64,000 nt of DNA, taken from Labrenzia sp. OB1. GTDB lineage: Bacteria; Pseudomonadota; Alphaproteobacteria; Rhizobiales; Stappiaceae. Of the stretch, positions 53,099-60,952 are shown one piece after another. A program made the translations under genes and the position numbers. Position 1 is the stretch's first letter, and every line of letters starts with the position of its first letter. The DNA is taken from contig NZ_JSEP01000022.1 of NCBI RefSeq assembly GCF_001624695.1, positions 1-64,000 of the forward strand, in the 5' to 3' direction. The notes beneath the pieces were generated by a model, which was not told the DNA's origin, did no database searches, and saw only the letters and a program-made list of their open reading frames with translations.

Positions 53099-53500
53099 AT
53101 GACCAGTGTAGAAGGTGTCGGCGCGGCACAAAACCAGGCTGCGGGAGCTGCTTCAAGCGCCCAGCAACAGCTGACCGTCGACTACGATACATTCCTGCAG
53201 CTGATGATGGCACAGATGCAGAACCAGGATCCGACGAACCCGATGGATGCTTCCGAACAGCTATCGCAGCTCGCAAGCTTCAGCCAGGTCGAACAGGCAA
53301 TCCAGACCAACGCCAAACTTGAGACCATGCTGATGAACATGTCCTTCGGACAGGTGGATGACCTGATCGGCAGAACGGTCACCGATCCGAGCGGCACGAC
53401 GGGTGTCGTGGAACGGGTGGAGATCTATTCGGACGGGACGCTTCTGGCACTCGATAACGGCAAGGGCGTTCTGCTTGGCCCGGGCGTCACGGTATCTTGA
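53099..53500 (+). CDS. flgD: Flagellar hook cap / assembly protein FlgD (short form)
   Basis: A 133-residue protein, shorter than the ~230-residue enteric FlgD. It has the conserved N-terminal block DYDTFLQLMMAQMQNQDPTNPMDASEQLSQLASFSQVEQAIQTNAKLETML and a short C-terminal part (DDLIGRTVTDPSGTTGVVERVEIYSDGTLLALDNG). It lacks the FLG-tudor/Ig cap region seen in longer forms, as is common in this order. It scaffolds hook polymerisation. Confidence 0.93.
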   Translation: MTSVEGVGAAQNQAAGAASSAQQQLTVDYDTFLQLMMAQMQNQDPTNPMDASEQLSQLASFSQVEQAIQTNAKLETMLMNMSFGQVDDLIGRTVTDPSGTTGVVERVEIYSDGTLLALDNGKGVLLGPGVTVS

Positions 53501-53516
53501 GCGGGCAAGACCAATC

Positions 53517-53783
53517 ATGAATGAAGTTGATGCACTGGACATCGTCAGGACGGCCATCTGGACGATCCTGATCGGCTCGGCGCCGGCGATTGTGCCGGCG
53601 ATGGTCGTGGGTATCGGGATCGCCCTGATGCAGGCGCTTACCCAGGTGCAGGAAATCACCCTGACGTTCATTCCCAAAATCGTTGCGATCCTGGTGATGA
53701 TCGTCATTGCCGGACCGTTCATCGGCGGTCAGATCTATACGTTGACCACACTGATCTACGATCGGATCGAGACCGGCTTTTAA
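53517..53783 (+). CDS. fliQ: Flagellar export gate protein FliQ
   Basis: 88 residues from ATG 53517. Two membrane helices (IVRTAIWTILIGSAPAIVPAMVVGIGIALMQALTQVQEITLTFIPKIVAILVMIVIAGPFIG) fit the FliQ family, including the LTQVQEITLTFIPK motif between them. It packs around FliP and FliR in the export gate. It is the last gene of the flgE unit and is followed by a long hairpin. Confidence 0.96.
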   Translation: MNEVDALDIVRTAIWTILIGSAPAIVPAMVVGIGIALMQALTQVQEITLTFIPKIVAILVMIVIAGPFIGGQIYTLTTLIYDRIETGF

Positions 53784-53803
53784 AACGTCCTGCCGGATGC
53801 TCC

Positions 53804-53854
53804 GCGCGACTGCGCCGTCTCTGCTTCACTGTGGGCAGGGCGGCGCAGTCGCGC
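53804..53854 (+). terminator. Large hairpin in the fliQ-flhA gap
   Basis: A perfect 14-bp stem GCGCGACTGCGCCG (53804-53817) with CGGCGCAGTCGCGC (53841-53854) encloses a 23-nt loop that can itself pair (CTGC with GCAG). No U-run follows, so an intrinsic terminator is not certain. It could mark an mRNA end. Confidence 0.5.
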
Positions 53855-53938
53855 TCCTGAGCGTTGCCAACCGTTGTTGTTTTTCAGTCCGGCGCAACCT
53901 GCATTCACCCGCGAATATCGAAATGCCGGACGCTTTAA

Positions 53939-53955
53939 AAGCTTCGCGCAAGCTT
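53939..53955 (+). promoter_or_regulatory. Flagellar motif upstream of flhA (perfect palindromic arms)
   Basis: AAGCTT-CGCGC-AAGCTT: two identical 6-bp self-complementary arms around 5 bp. It ends 45 bp before the flhA start and is the best copy of the motif in the window. Confidence 0.6.
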
Positions 53956-53999
53956 GAGCGGCGACCTTGCGGGTCTTCAACACGTCTGCGAGGGCAGGA

Positions 54000-56090
54000 A
54001 TGACAGACACCTCCGTTTCCCCGATTGCCGATGCACCGCCTGAAAGCCGCCGAGACGTGGGTTTCGCGCTTGGCATCATCGTCATTCTCGTGGTTCTTTT
54101 TCTGCCGATCCCGACATTCCTGATCGATTTCGGTCTTGCCATGTCGATTGCGCTTTCCGTGCTCATCCTGATGGTGGCGCTGTGGATTCAGCGACCGCTG
54201 GATTTTTCATCCTTCCCGACAATCCTGCTGATCGCCACCTTGCTGAGGCTGTCGCTGAATATCGCCACGACCCGGGTCATTCTCGCCAAGGGGCATGAGG
54301 GACTGGATGCGGCCGGTTATGTGATCCACGGGTTTTCGCAATTCGTGATGAGCGGAGATTTCGTTATCGGGCTGATCGTGTTCTCGATCCTGGTGATCGT
54401 AAACTTCATGGTGATCACCAAGGGCGCGACGCGTATCGCTGAAGTCGGCGCGCGCTTTACCCTGGACGCGATTCCCGGCAAGCAGATGGCGATTGACGCG
54501 GATCTTTCGGCCGGGCTGATCGATGACAAGGAGGCCCAGCACCGGCGCAAGGAGCTTGAAGAGGAAAGCTCCTTTTTCGGTGCGATGGACGGTGCCTCGA
54601 AATTCGTGCGCGGCGACGCCATTGCCGGGCTGATCATTACGGCGGTCAACGTGCTTGGCGGCATCGTCATCGGGGTGACCCGCTATGACATGAATGTCTC
54701 GAACGCGGCTGACGTCTTTACCAAACTCTCCGTCGGGGACGGTCTGGTCTCCCAGATACCGGCTCTGATCGTGTCTCTGGCAGCAGGCCTGCTGGTTTCC
54801 AAAGGGGGAACCAGAGGCTCGACGGACAAGGCGGTTCTCGGCCAGCTTGGCGGCTATCCGCGTGCCCTGTTCGTTGCGGCGATCCTGATGGCGGTCTTTG
54901 CGATCATGCCCGGGCTTCCCATGCTGCCGTTCATGCTGCTGGCGGCCCTGATGGGTTTCGTCGGATACACTATCCCCAAGCGTCTGGCGGCGAAGAAGAA
55001 GGTCGAGGCGGACACCAAGACCGCCGCCGACGAAGAGGCAAGACTTGAGGAAAAGGACTCCGTCAAGGAGACCCTTAAATCCTCCGAAGTCGAGCTGGTC
55101 CTGGGAAAGCAGCTTTCGGCCGAACTCCTGACCAAGCACGGCGAGCTTTCGCGCCGGGTCGCCAAAATGCGGCGCAAATTCGCGGAACAATACGGTTTCG
55201 TGGTGCCCGATATTCGCGTTACCGACAGTCTGACGCTGGATCCGAAAAGCTATCAGATCAAGATCCACGGCACGATCGTCGCCTCGCAGCATCTCAAGGT
55301 GGGCGAATTGCTGGTCATTCCGAATACGGACGAGACACTGCCGGTTCCGGCGGATGCCACCAGGGAACCCGCCTTCGGAATGCCAGCCTTCTGGGTGCCG
55401 CCGGCCTACAAGGACGAGCTCAAACGCCGTGGCCTGACGCCGGCGGAAAACATGACCGTCATTCTCACTCACCTGAGTGAGGTGATCCGCAACAACCTGC
55501 CGCAGCTGCTGTCCTACAAGGACATGCGGGTTCTGTTCAACCGGCTCGATCCCGAATACCAGAAGCTACTGGACGACATCTGTCCGGCGCATACGTCCTT
55601 CTCGGGCCTGCAGGCGGTCCTCAAGCTGCTGCTGGCGGAGCGGGTCTCGATCCGCAACCTGAACCTCATTCTGGAAGCGGTCGCCGAAATCGTTCCGCAT
55701 GTGCGTCGTTCGGAGCAGGTCGTGGAGCATGTTCGCATGCGCATTGCCCAGCAGATCTGCGGCGATCTGGCCGAAGGCGGGCCGCTGAATGTTCTGCGTC
55801 TCGGCAACCGCTGGGACCTGGCATTCCACAACGCCTTGAGACGTGATGCGAAAGGCGATGTGACCGAGTTCGACATCGAACCGCAACTGGTTGAGGATTT
55901 TGGAAACCAGATGTCCGAAGCGGTCAAGAAACACATGAAGGGCGGCAATCGCTTCGCCATCGTGGCGGCTCCCGATGCACGTCCCTATGTGCGCATGATC
56001 GTGGAACGGATGTTCCCGACGCTGCCGGTTCTGTCCCACCTTGAGATTGCCCGCGGTGTGGACGTCTCAGCCCTTGGAAGTGTCTCGTGA
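54000..56090 (+). CDS. flhA: Flagellar export apparatus protein FlhA
   Basis: 696 residues from ATG 54000 (MTDTSVSPIADAPPESRRDVGF). The N-terminal half has about eight membrane helices and the FHIPEP-type loop region (RLSLNIATTRVILAKGHEG, EVGARFTLDAIPGKQMAIDADLSAGLID). The C-terminal cytoplasmic domain starts near residue 345 and contains GEYLVIPN-like GELLVIPNTDETLPVPADATREPAFGMPAFWV and VRRSEQVVEHVRMRIAQQICGDL. It is the substrate-docking ring of the export gate. It overlaps fliR by 4 bp. Confidence 0.97.
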   Translation: MTDTSVSPIADAPPESRRDVGFALGIIVILVVLFLPIPTFLIDFGLAMSIALSVLILMVALWIQRPLDFSSFPTILLIATLLRLSLNIATTRVILAKGHEGLDAAGYVIHGFSQFVMSGDFVIGLIVFSILVIVNFMVITKGATRIAEVGARFTLDAIPGKQMAIDADLSAGLIDDKEAQHRRKELEEESSFFGAMDGASKFVRGDAIAGLIITAVNVLGGIVIGVTRYDMNVSNAADVFTKLSVGDGLVSQIPALIVSLAAGLLVSKGGTRGSTDKAVLGQLGGYPRALFVAAILMAVFAIMPGLPMLPFMLLAALMGFVGYTIPKRLAAKKKVEADTKTAADEEARLEEKDSVKETLKSSEVELVLGKQLSAELLTKHGELSRRVAKMRRKFAEQYGFVVPDIRVTDSLTLDPKSYQIKIHGTIVASQHLKVGELLVIPNTDETLPVPADATREPAFGMPAFWVPPAYKDELKRRGLTPAENMTVILTHLSEVIRNNLPQLLSYKDMRVLFNRLDPEYQKLLDDICPAHTSFSGLQAVLKLLLAERVSIRNLNLILEAVAEIVPHVRRSEQVVEHVRMRIAQQICGDLAEGGPLNVLRLGNRWDLAFHNALRRDAKGDVTEFDIEPQLVEDFGNQMSEAVKKHMKGGNRFAIVAAPDARPYVRMIVERMFPTLPVLSHLEIARGVDVSALGSVS

Positions 56091-56863
56091 TTGCCGGCGG
56101 GCTGTTGTTCGGCACATTCAACGCCTCGGGTCTGCTGGCCGTCTTCCTGCTGTTCTGCCGGATCGGCGCCTGCCTGATGATCATTCCCGGTTTCGGCAGC
56201 AACCGCATACCGGTCCGGGTACGGTTGTTTGTCGCGCTGGCGATTTCGCTTGCGCTGTCACCTCTGCTGGTCCCTGCGGTTCAGGCGGCCTTGCCGGATG
56301 AGAAACTGGCGACCGTTGCCAGGTTCATCGGCGCGGAACTTCTCACCGGGGCTTTTATCGGTTTTCTCGGCCGGGCATTCATTGCGGCGCTGGAAACCCT
56401 GACGACGCTGGTATCCATGGCAATCGGCCTGTCCAACATGCCAGGACTGCCGATCGAGGGTGTCGATGCCCTGCCACCGGTCGCGAACCTTTTCACGGTG
56501 ACCGCAACGGCGATGGTTTTCATCACCAATCAGCACTGGGAAATCCTGCGCGGTCTTGTTGCATCCTACGAGGCCATTCCAGCGGGGGTGCCCCTGACGG
56601 CTGTCTCGAGTCTGGAACAGTTCGCCGATCAGCTTGCGCGGACCTTCGTGCTGGCTTTGCGCATCTGCAGCCCATTCGTGGTCTATGCGGTGGTGGTCAA
56701 CCTGGCGGTGGGTCTGGTCAACAAGCTCACCCCGCAGATCCCGGTCTACTTCATCTCCATGCCGTTTGTCATCGCAGGCGGGCTCTACTTCCTCTACCTC
56801 GTCATTGCGGAAGCGATCATGATCTTCCTGGACGGGTATTTCACATGGCTTCAGATAGGATAG
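56087..56863 (+). CDS. fliR: Flagellar export gate protein FliR
   Basis: 258 residues from the GTG that overlaps the flhA stop (GTGA). It has six or so hydrophobic segments and the FliR motifs LLFCRIGACLMIIPGFGSNRIPVRVRLFVALAIS, ELLTGAFIGFLGRAFIAALE and the C-terminal VVNLAVGLVNKLTPQIPVYFISMPFVIAGGLYFLY. It forms the gate with FliP and FliQ in the inner membrane. Confidence 0.96.
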   Translation: MIAGGLLFGTFNASGLLAVFLLFCRIGACLMIIPGFGSNRIPVRVRLFVALAISLALSPLLVPAVQAALPDEKLATVARFIGAELLTGAFIGFLGRAFIAALETLTTLVSMAIGLSNMPGLPIEGVDALPPVANLFTVTATAMVFITNQHWEILRGLVASYEAIPAGVPLTAVSSLEQFADQLARTFVLALRICSPFVVYAVVVNLAVGLVNKLTPQIPVYFISMPFVIAGGLYFLYLVIAEAIMIFLDGYFTWLQIG

Positions 56864-56867
56864 GACG

Positions 56868-57248
56868 ATGGCGCGAAACAGCCACGAAATCGAACGCCTG
56901 TTCCGGATGCAGAAGCAGATCTTTCTGTTTTCCTCATGGCTCCTGCAGAAACTCGACGCCCAGGTCTACCAGCTCTCCGAGAAGGAAAGGCGCATTCTGC
57001 TGGCGCTCTCCAATGGCGATCTGGCCCAGCATGACCGCTTCATCGCCAATGCGGCGGAGCGCCTGCGGCGGATTATCGAGGAAATGGCACGGCTCAGCGA
57101 AGCCCGTTCAAGGGTGAATTCCGAGTTCGACCGCCAACGGATGATGCTGAAGCTGATGGCCGAGCGGCTGGCGAAAATGCGTGGTGAAGAGCTGCGGGCA
57201 GAGGAAGAGCGCGATCTGATGGATCTTCTGGAGCGCCGGTTTGGCTGA
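56868..57248 (+). CDS. Coiled-coil protein after fliR, FliJ-like candidate
   Basis: A 126-residue, highly charged helical protein (MARNSHEIERLFRMQKQIFLFSSWLLQKLDAQ ... EARSRVNSEFDRQRMMLKLMAERLAKMRGEELRAEEERDLMDLLERRFG). It is predicted to form a long coiled coil. Size, charge and position 4 bp after fliR suit an export-associated protein such as FliJ, but I see no diagnostic motif. It is probably co-transcribed with flhA and fliR. Confidence 0.6.
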   Translation: MARNSHEIERLFRMQKQIFLFSSWLLQKLDAQVYQLSEKERRILLALSNGDLAQHDRFIANAAERLRRIIEEMARLSEARSRVNSEFDRQRMMLKLMAERLAKMRGEELRAEEERDLMDLLERRFG

Positions 57249-57271
57249 AAGTTCCGGAAGTTCGGGACGCA

Positions 57272-57288
57272 AGCCTCCCGCAAGCTGC
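57272..57288 (+). promoter_or_regulatory. Flagellar motif upstream of flgJ
   Basis: AAGCCT-CCCGC-AAGCTG, followed ten bases later by CTAGAA-like sequence (compare CTAGTG at flagellin, also ten bases on). It ends 111 bp before flgJ. Confidence 0.45.
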
Positions 57289-57306
57289 GACAGCTAGAAA
57301 GGAAAC

Positions 57307-57372
57307 TGCAAACAAGGCCCGAAACAAGCTTCCCTGCTTGCCTGGTCCGCCACCTTGTGGGCCTTGTTTGCA
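57307..57372 (+). promoter_or_regulatory. Long inverted repeat upstream of flgJ
   Basis: TGCAAACAAGGCCC (57307-57320) and GGGCCTTGTTTGCA (57359-57372) are perfect 14-bp arms around 38 nt, which hold a smaller stem CAAGC / GCTTG. It ends 26 bp before the flgJ start. It may be a terminator of the flhA unit without a good U-run, or a leader structure. Confidence 0.5.
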
Positions 57373-57398
57373 ACCAGTTTTGACCAAGGAGCTGTCCC

Positions 57399-57824
57399 AT
57401 GGCGATTTCCCCCCCGTCCGACCTGATCATGGATGTCGCCAAGGCCGCGGATCCGGTCAGTCTTCAAGCCGCCACCAGCCGCTTGAAATCCATAGCGGTC
57501 TCGGGATCGGGAGCCGATTTCCAACTGGCCTATGCCGATGCTTCAGCCAGTACGACGACGGCGTTCAACCGCTACAGCCCCGAGGCGACAAACACTTCCG
57601 GCGCGAACAAGTCGCCGGCCGAGAAATTCGAGGCAATGATCCTCAGCCAGTTTGTGGAAACGATGCTGCCTGAAGACTCAGATGCCGTCTTCGGTGAGGG
57701 CGCGACCGGAGACATCTGGAAATCGATGCTTGCCGAACAGGTCGCCAATCAGCTCGCCGCCAGCGGCGGAGTGGGCATCGCGGACATGATCTCAACCACG
57801 CTTGACCACGGAGTAAAAGCATAA
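57399..57824 (+). CDS. flgJ: FlgJ-type rod-binding protein
   Basis: A 141-residue protein. The C-terminal half is the rod-binding domain (SPAEKFEAMILSQFVETMLPEDSDAVFGEGATGDIWKSMLAEQVANQLAASGGVGIADMI). The muramidase domain that follows this in enteric FlgJ is absent; a separate transglycosylase is encoded at 47590-48168. It acts as rod cap in the periplasm. It shares one base with the next start (TAATG). Confidence 0.88.
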   Translation: MAISPPSDLIMDVAKAADPVSLQAATSRLKSIAVSGSGADFQLAYADASASTTTAFNRYSPEATNTSGANKSPAEKFEAMILSQFVETMLPEDSDAVFGEGATGDIWKSMLAEQVANQLAASGGVGIADMISTTLDHGVKA

Positions 57825-58222
57825 TGGACGCCGGCCAGGAAATTGCTCTTCAGGAACAGGTTGCCAATCCGGCGCATTCGGCGCCGCTGATCATCGCCGT
57901 CAAGCGCGCGATCAATGCCGTGCGTGATGAAACCCGGGCGCTGCGTGACGATCCGACCGCCGATCTCAAGCGCTTCGAATATTCCAAGAGCCAGGCGCTT
58001 CTGGAACTCCTGCGGGCCCGTTCCGCGGTCTCGCCGGAAACCTTCTCCGGGGAGTTGAAAGCCGATCTGTGCGAGTTCCAGGATGTGCTGCACGAGAATG
58101 TCGGTCTCTTGAGGCTGCATATGAATGCCGTATCCGAAGTGGTGCAGATGATGTCCCGGACGATGATCGATTTTGACTCCGACGGCACCTATCAGGCTCC
58201 GTTTCCGGAGCCCGCGCGATGA
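57824..58222 (+). CDS. FlgN-like flagellar export chaperone candidate
   Basis: A 132-residue helical protein (APLIIAVKRAINAVRDETRALRDDPTADLKRFEYSKSQALLELLRARSAVSPE ... LHENVGLLRLHMNAVSEVVQMMSRTM). The helical pattern and length resemble FlgN, the chaperone of FlgK and FlgL. Position directly after flgJ agrees. Sequence similarity is weak, so the name is an inference. It overlaps the next gene by 4 bp. Confidence 0.6.
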   Translation: MDAGQEIALQEQVANPAHSAPLIIAVKRAINAVRDETRALRDDPTADLKRFEYSKSQALLELLRARSAVSPETFSGELKADLCEFQDVLHENVGLLRLHMNAVSEVVQMMSRTMIDFDSDGTYQAPFPEPAR

Positions 58223-58677
58223 TGAAAATCCTGATTGCCGGCATCTGGATGGCGGCCAGCTTGCTGGTGTCGGGATATGCGACCGCGCAATATATCGCCT
58301 CCCAGAAGAGGGTCGATGTGAACGGCGAAGCGACCTTCGTGGGTCTCGACTATGAAACGGTCAAGCCTGTCAACGTCCCGATTCTGTTCGAAGGTGCCTT
58401 GCAGGGCTATGTTGTCGCCAAGCTGGTCTTTACCGCCGATGCCGAAGTCCTGCGCCGCCTTCCGGTGCCACCCCATCCATTCCTTGTCGACGAGGCTTTC
58501 CGCGTCCTTTATTCGGACAGCCGGCTCGATTTCAGAAATCTGGAACGCTACGATCTGGACGCGTTTACCGAAGATCTGAAACAGAAAACCAATGCCCGGC
58601 TGGGCAGCTCGGTGATCCGCGACGTTCTGGTGGAAGAACTGAACTATTTCGACCAGGAAGACATCGTCAGCAACTGA
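58219..58677 (+). CDS. Single-pass membrane protein, FliL-like in layout, last gene of the flagellar block
   Basis: A 152-residue protein. One hydrophobic segment (KILIAGIWMAASLLVSGYATAQYI, residues ~3-26) anchors an outward domain with VNVPILFEGALQGYVVAKLVFTADAEVLRRLP and a C-terminal LGSSVIRDVLVEELNYFDQEDIVSN. The order (membrane anchor, ~120-residue domain, terminal short strand) resembles FliL, but no clear family motif is seen. It is translationally coupled to the FlgN-like gene. About 120 bp without features follow before the next gene end. Confidence 0.7.
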   Translation: MMKILIAGIWMAASLLVSGYATAQYIASQKRVDVNGEATFVGLDYETVKPVNVPILFEGALQGYVVAKLVFTADAEVLRRLPVPPHPFLVDEAFRVLYSDSRLDFRNLERYDLDAFTEDLKQKTNARLGSSVIRDVLVEELNYFDQEDIVSN

Positions 58678-58801
58678 CGGGACCAACAGTCTTTGCCTGT
58701 ACGTCTTTCCTGACGGGCAAACGGCGTCCAGATTCGGGTATGCGCTTTTCCTGAAAGAGATATGGAGACGCCGGCGCATCTCTGAGCATCAAGCGCCGGG
58801 G

Positions 58802-59059
58802 TCATGCTTCAGGGGTGAAGATCGTTTCTATTGCCTGGAAAATCGTGTTGTAGACACCCATTTCGTCTCGGGCGAAATCACCGTGCGGCACCGCCCTCTT
58901 GGCCTCGTTGATCAGGTCGGCCTTGATGGCCTCAAGATCCGCGCCAGTGCCGCCTGCATGGTTTGAGAGCTCCAGATGCAGCCGCTTGGCGATCCCGGCA
59001 TAGACGACAATCGCCGTCACCATGTGTGTCGGTTCCTCGGGTATCTGGATCTTTTTCAT
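58802..59059 (-). CDS. Small hypothetical protein
   Basis: 85 residues from ATG 59059-59057 (MKKIQIPEEPTHMVTAIVVYAGIAK). The frame is open 71 codons further upstream, but that part looks non-coding. The rest (HLELSNHAGGTGADLEAIKADLINEAKRAV ... YNTIFQAIETIFTPEA) is a helical, mildly acidic sequence with no family I recognise. It is on the - strand, opposite to the flagellar block, and stands alone. Confidence 0.55.
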   Translation of the reverse strand: MKKIQIPEEPTHMVTAIVVYAGIAKRLHLELSNHAGGTGADLEAIKADLINEAKRAVPHGDFARDEMGVYNTIFQAIETIFTPEA

Positions 59060-59431
59060 ACGTGCCGGCTCCGTGGTTGGGGACAATGACGTCCCGGACG
59101 TGGTTGTGTTCGACAGGATTCCGAAGACGACAAATCGAGTACCCTTTCGGAGGGGTTCCGTCTCAGGAATCCTTCCTGCCTGGATCAATTTACCATATCG
59201 GCATCTGGTTATGCCGATGTGCCGGCGTATGCTAACTTGGTTTGCGGCAGGCTGCGGGACTGAGCGATGCATTCAGACCGGTCAGGCCAGATTCGGGCGG
59301 CCCGGTGACCGCTGACGACCCTTGGAGAGCGAAGCACTTTATCTGGTTGCCCTATCAGGCAATGTTGACATCAGGTGGCAGCCAGCTTTGGGAATGTCGG
59401 ATCAAAGAAATTTCTAGAAGAGGGTAATTGA

Positions 59432-60663
59432 GTGCGATTTATGAGACAGCTTTTCATTTCACGGACCAGCGTCGGTGCATTGGCGTCCGTGGCCTGTGCA
59501 CTATGGGCAACGGCCGCGATGGCCGATCTGCAGGCGGATTTGCAAAGCGGGCTCGATACCTTCCTCGCAGAGCGCAGCGGGCCCGAAAGCGTGACCGGCA
59601 TTCGGCTTATGTCAGCTTGGGCGCGGACGGGCCGGAGTACCGCGCCTATGCGGGCACCATGGGCAAGGACAGCGCCGCGCTGGTGGATGCCGCGACATTG
59701 TTCCAGATCGGCAGCAACACCAAGGGATTCACCAGCGCGCTGATCCTGGCGCTGGAGGCCGAGGGCAAGGTCGACATCCACGACACCGTAGGCGACTGGT
59801 TGCCCGAGTACCCGGCATGGGCCGATGTTACGATCCAGCAGTTGCTGCATATGAACAGCGGGCTGCCGACCTACTCCGAGACGACGGAAATGAACGAGGC
59901 TTTCGTGAACACGCCGGAGCGCGATTTTACATTGCCCGAGCTGATTGCCATGGCCTATCCAAGCGAAACGGTGAACTTGCCGGCCGAGGACGGGTTCTTC
60001 TATTCGAACACCAATTACATCCTGGCGGGAATGATCGCCGAAAAGGCCTCGGGCATGTCCTACAAGGAGGCGCTGGAGGAGAAACTCTTCAAGCCGGCGG
60101 GCCTGACCGATACCTATTATGAACCCTATTCCTATGGCGAGGACGTGCTGTCGCGGATGATCTCGGGGTATTTCAACAACCCCGACTGCACGCTCTACGA
60201 TCCCGACTGCGAGGTCGGCCAACTCGTACCGATTATCGGCCGCGATACAAAAGCGGATTCTGTTAGCTGGGCGGGACCTGCCGGCGGGATCGTCGGCACC
60301 CCGGAGGACCTGGCCAAGTGGATCAGGGCGGTCTTTGCCGGCAAGGTGCTGCCTGAGAAGCAACTGACGGAACTGGTGACGCCTATATCTCTGAAGACCG
60401 GGAAGATCATCGACGACGTGACGCAGGAGGATCCGCGCGCCTTCACGCTGGGCTTGATGCGGGTAACGGGGCCCGGGATGGAGCCGGTGTATTTCTACCT
60501 CGGCATGACGCTGGGCTATCGGGCGGCCTTCATCTATTCGCCGGAACTTGACGTGATGGTGACGGGGGCCACCAACAGCCAGCCGCCGGGCGGGGAAGAA
60601 ATGATGACGCCAATGCTGATCGGCATCTACAAGAAGGCTGTGGAGGAAAAGGCCGCCCAATAG
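59432..60663 (+). pseudogene. Serine beta-lactamase-family hydrolase, frameshifted
   Basis: The coding sequence is split between two frames. The first (GTG 59432 or ATG 59441) gives a signal peptide MRQLFISRTSVGALASVACALWATAAMA and LQSGLDTFLAERSGPESVTGI. It loses frame near 59601-59603, where one base appears to be missing (GGCATTCGG for an expected GGCATTTCGG). The second frame runs AYVSLGADGPEY to the end with the active-site S-x-x-K (IGSNTKGFT), Y-x-N (YSNTNY) and a long DD-peptidase/class C-like body. It is either a recent pseudogene or a sequencing error. If intact, it would be a periplasmic penicillin-binding-protein-like esterase. Confidence 0.82.
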
Positions 60664-60703
60664 GCTTTGGCCCGTACCCTTGACCAGACGCCGGCACGCT
60701 TTC

Positions 60704-60733
60704 GGCCGGCAGTGCTTCGCTGCGGGCCTTTTT
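60704..60733 (+). terminator. Terminator after the hydrolase gene
   Basis: GGCCGGCAG / CTGCGGGCC with one mismatch and a 7-nt loop, followed by TTTTT. Confidence 0.65.
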
Positions 60734-60952
60734 CATGGTGCGAGCGAAGAACAGGGTAGGGCCAAGGGCCTCATCCGGGGGCTGACGGATCGGCAGGGGC
60801 GCCGGCGCGGCAATAGATCGTGATAATTTACACAATGCTTCGTAACGCGATGCAAAATGACTGCGATCAGAATGTCTTTGGCGATCGGAAGAGCGGCAAA
60901 TGCCATAAAATTCTCAACGCCGGAGCCGACTGACGCTGATTCCGTAAAGGCC

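Noticed and set aside
58802..59272. Longer version of the small hypothetical gene (156 codons)
   Set aside because: The first 71 codons look non-coding; the start at 59059 gives a more protein-like sequence.
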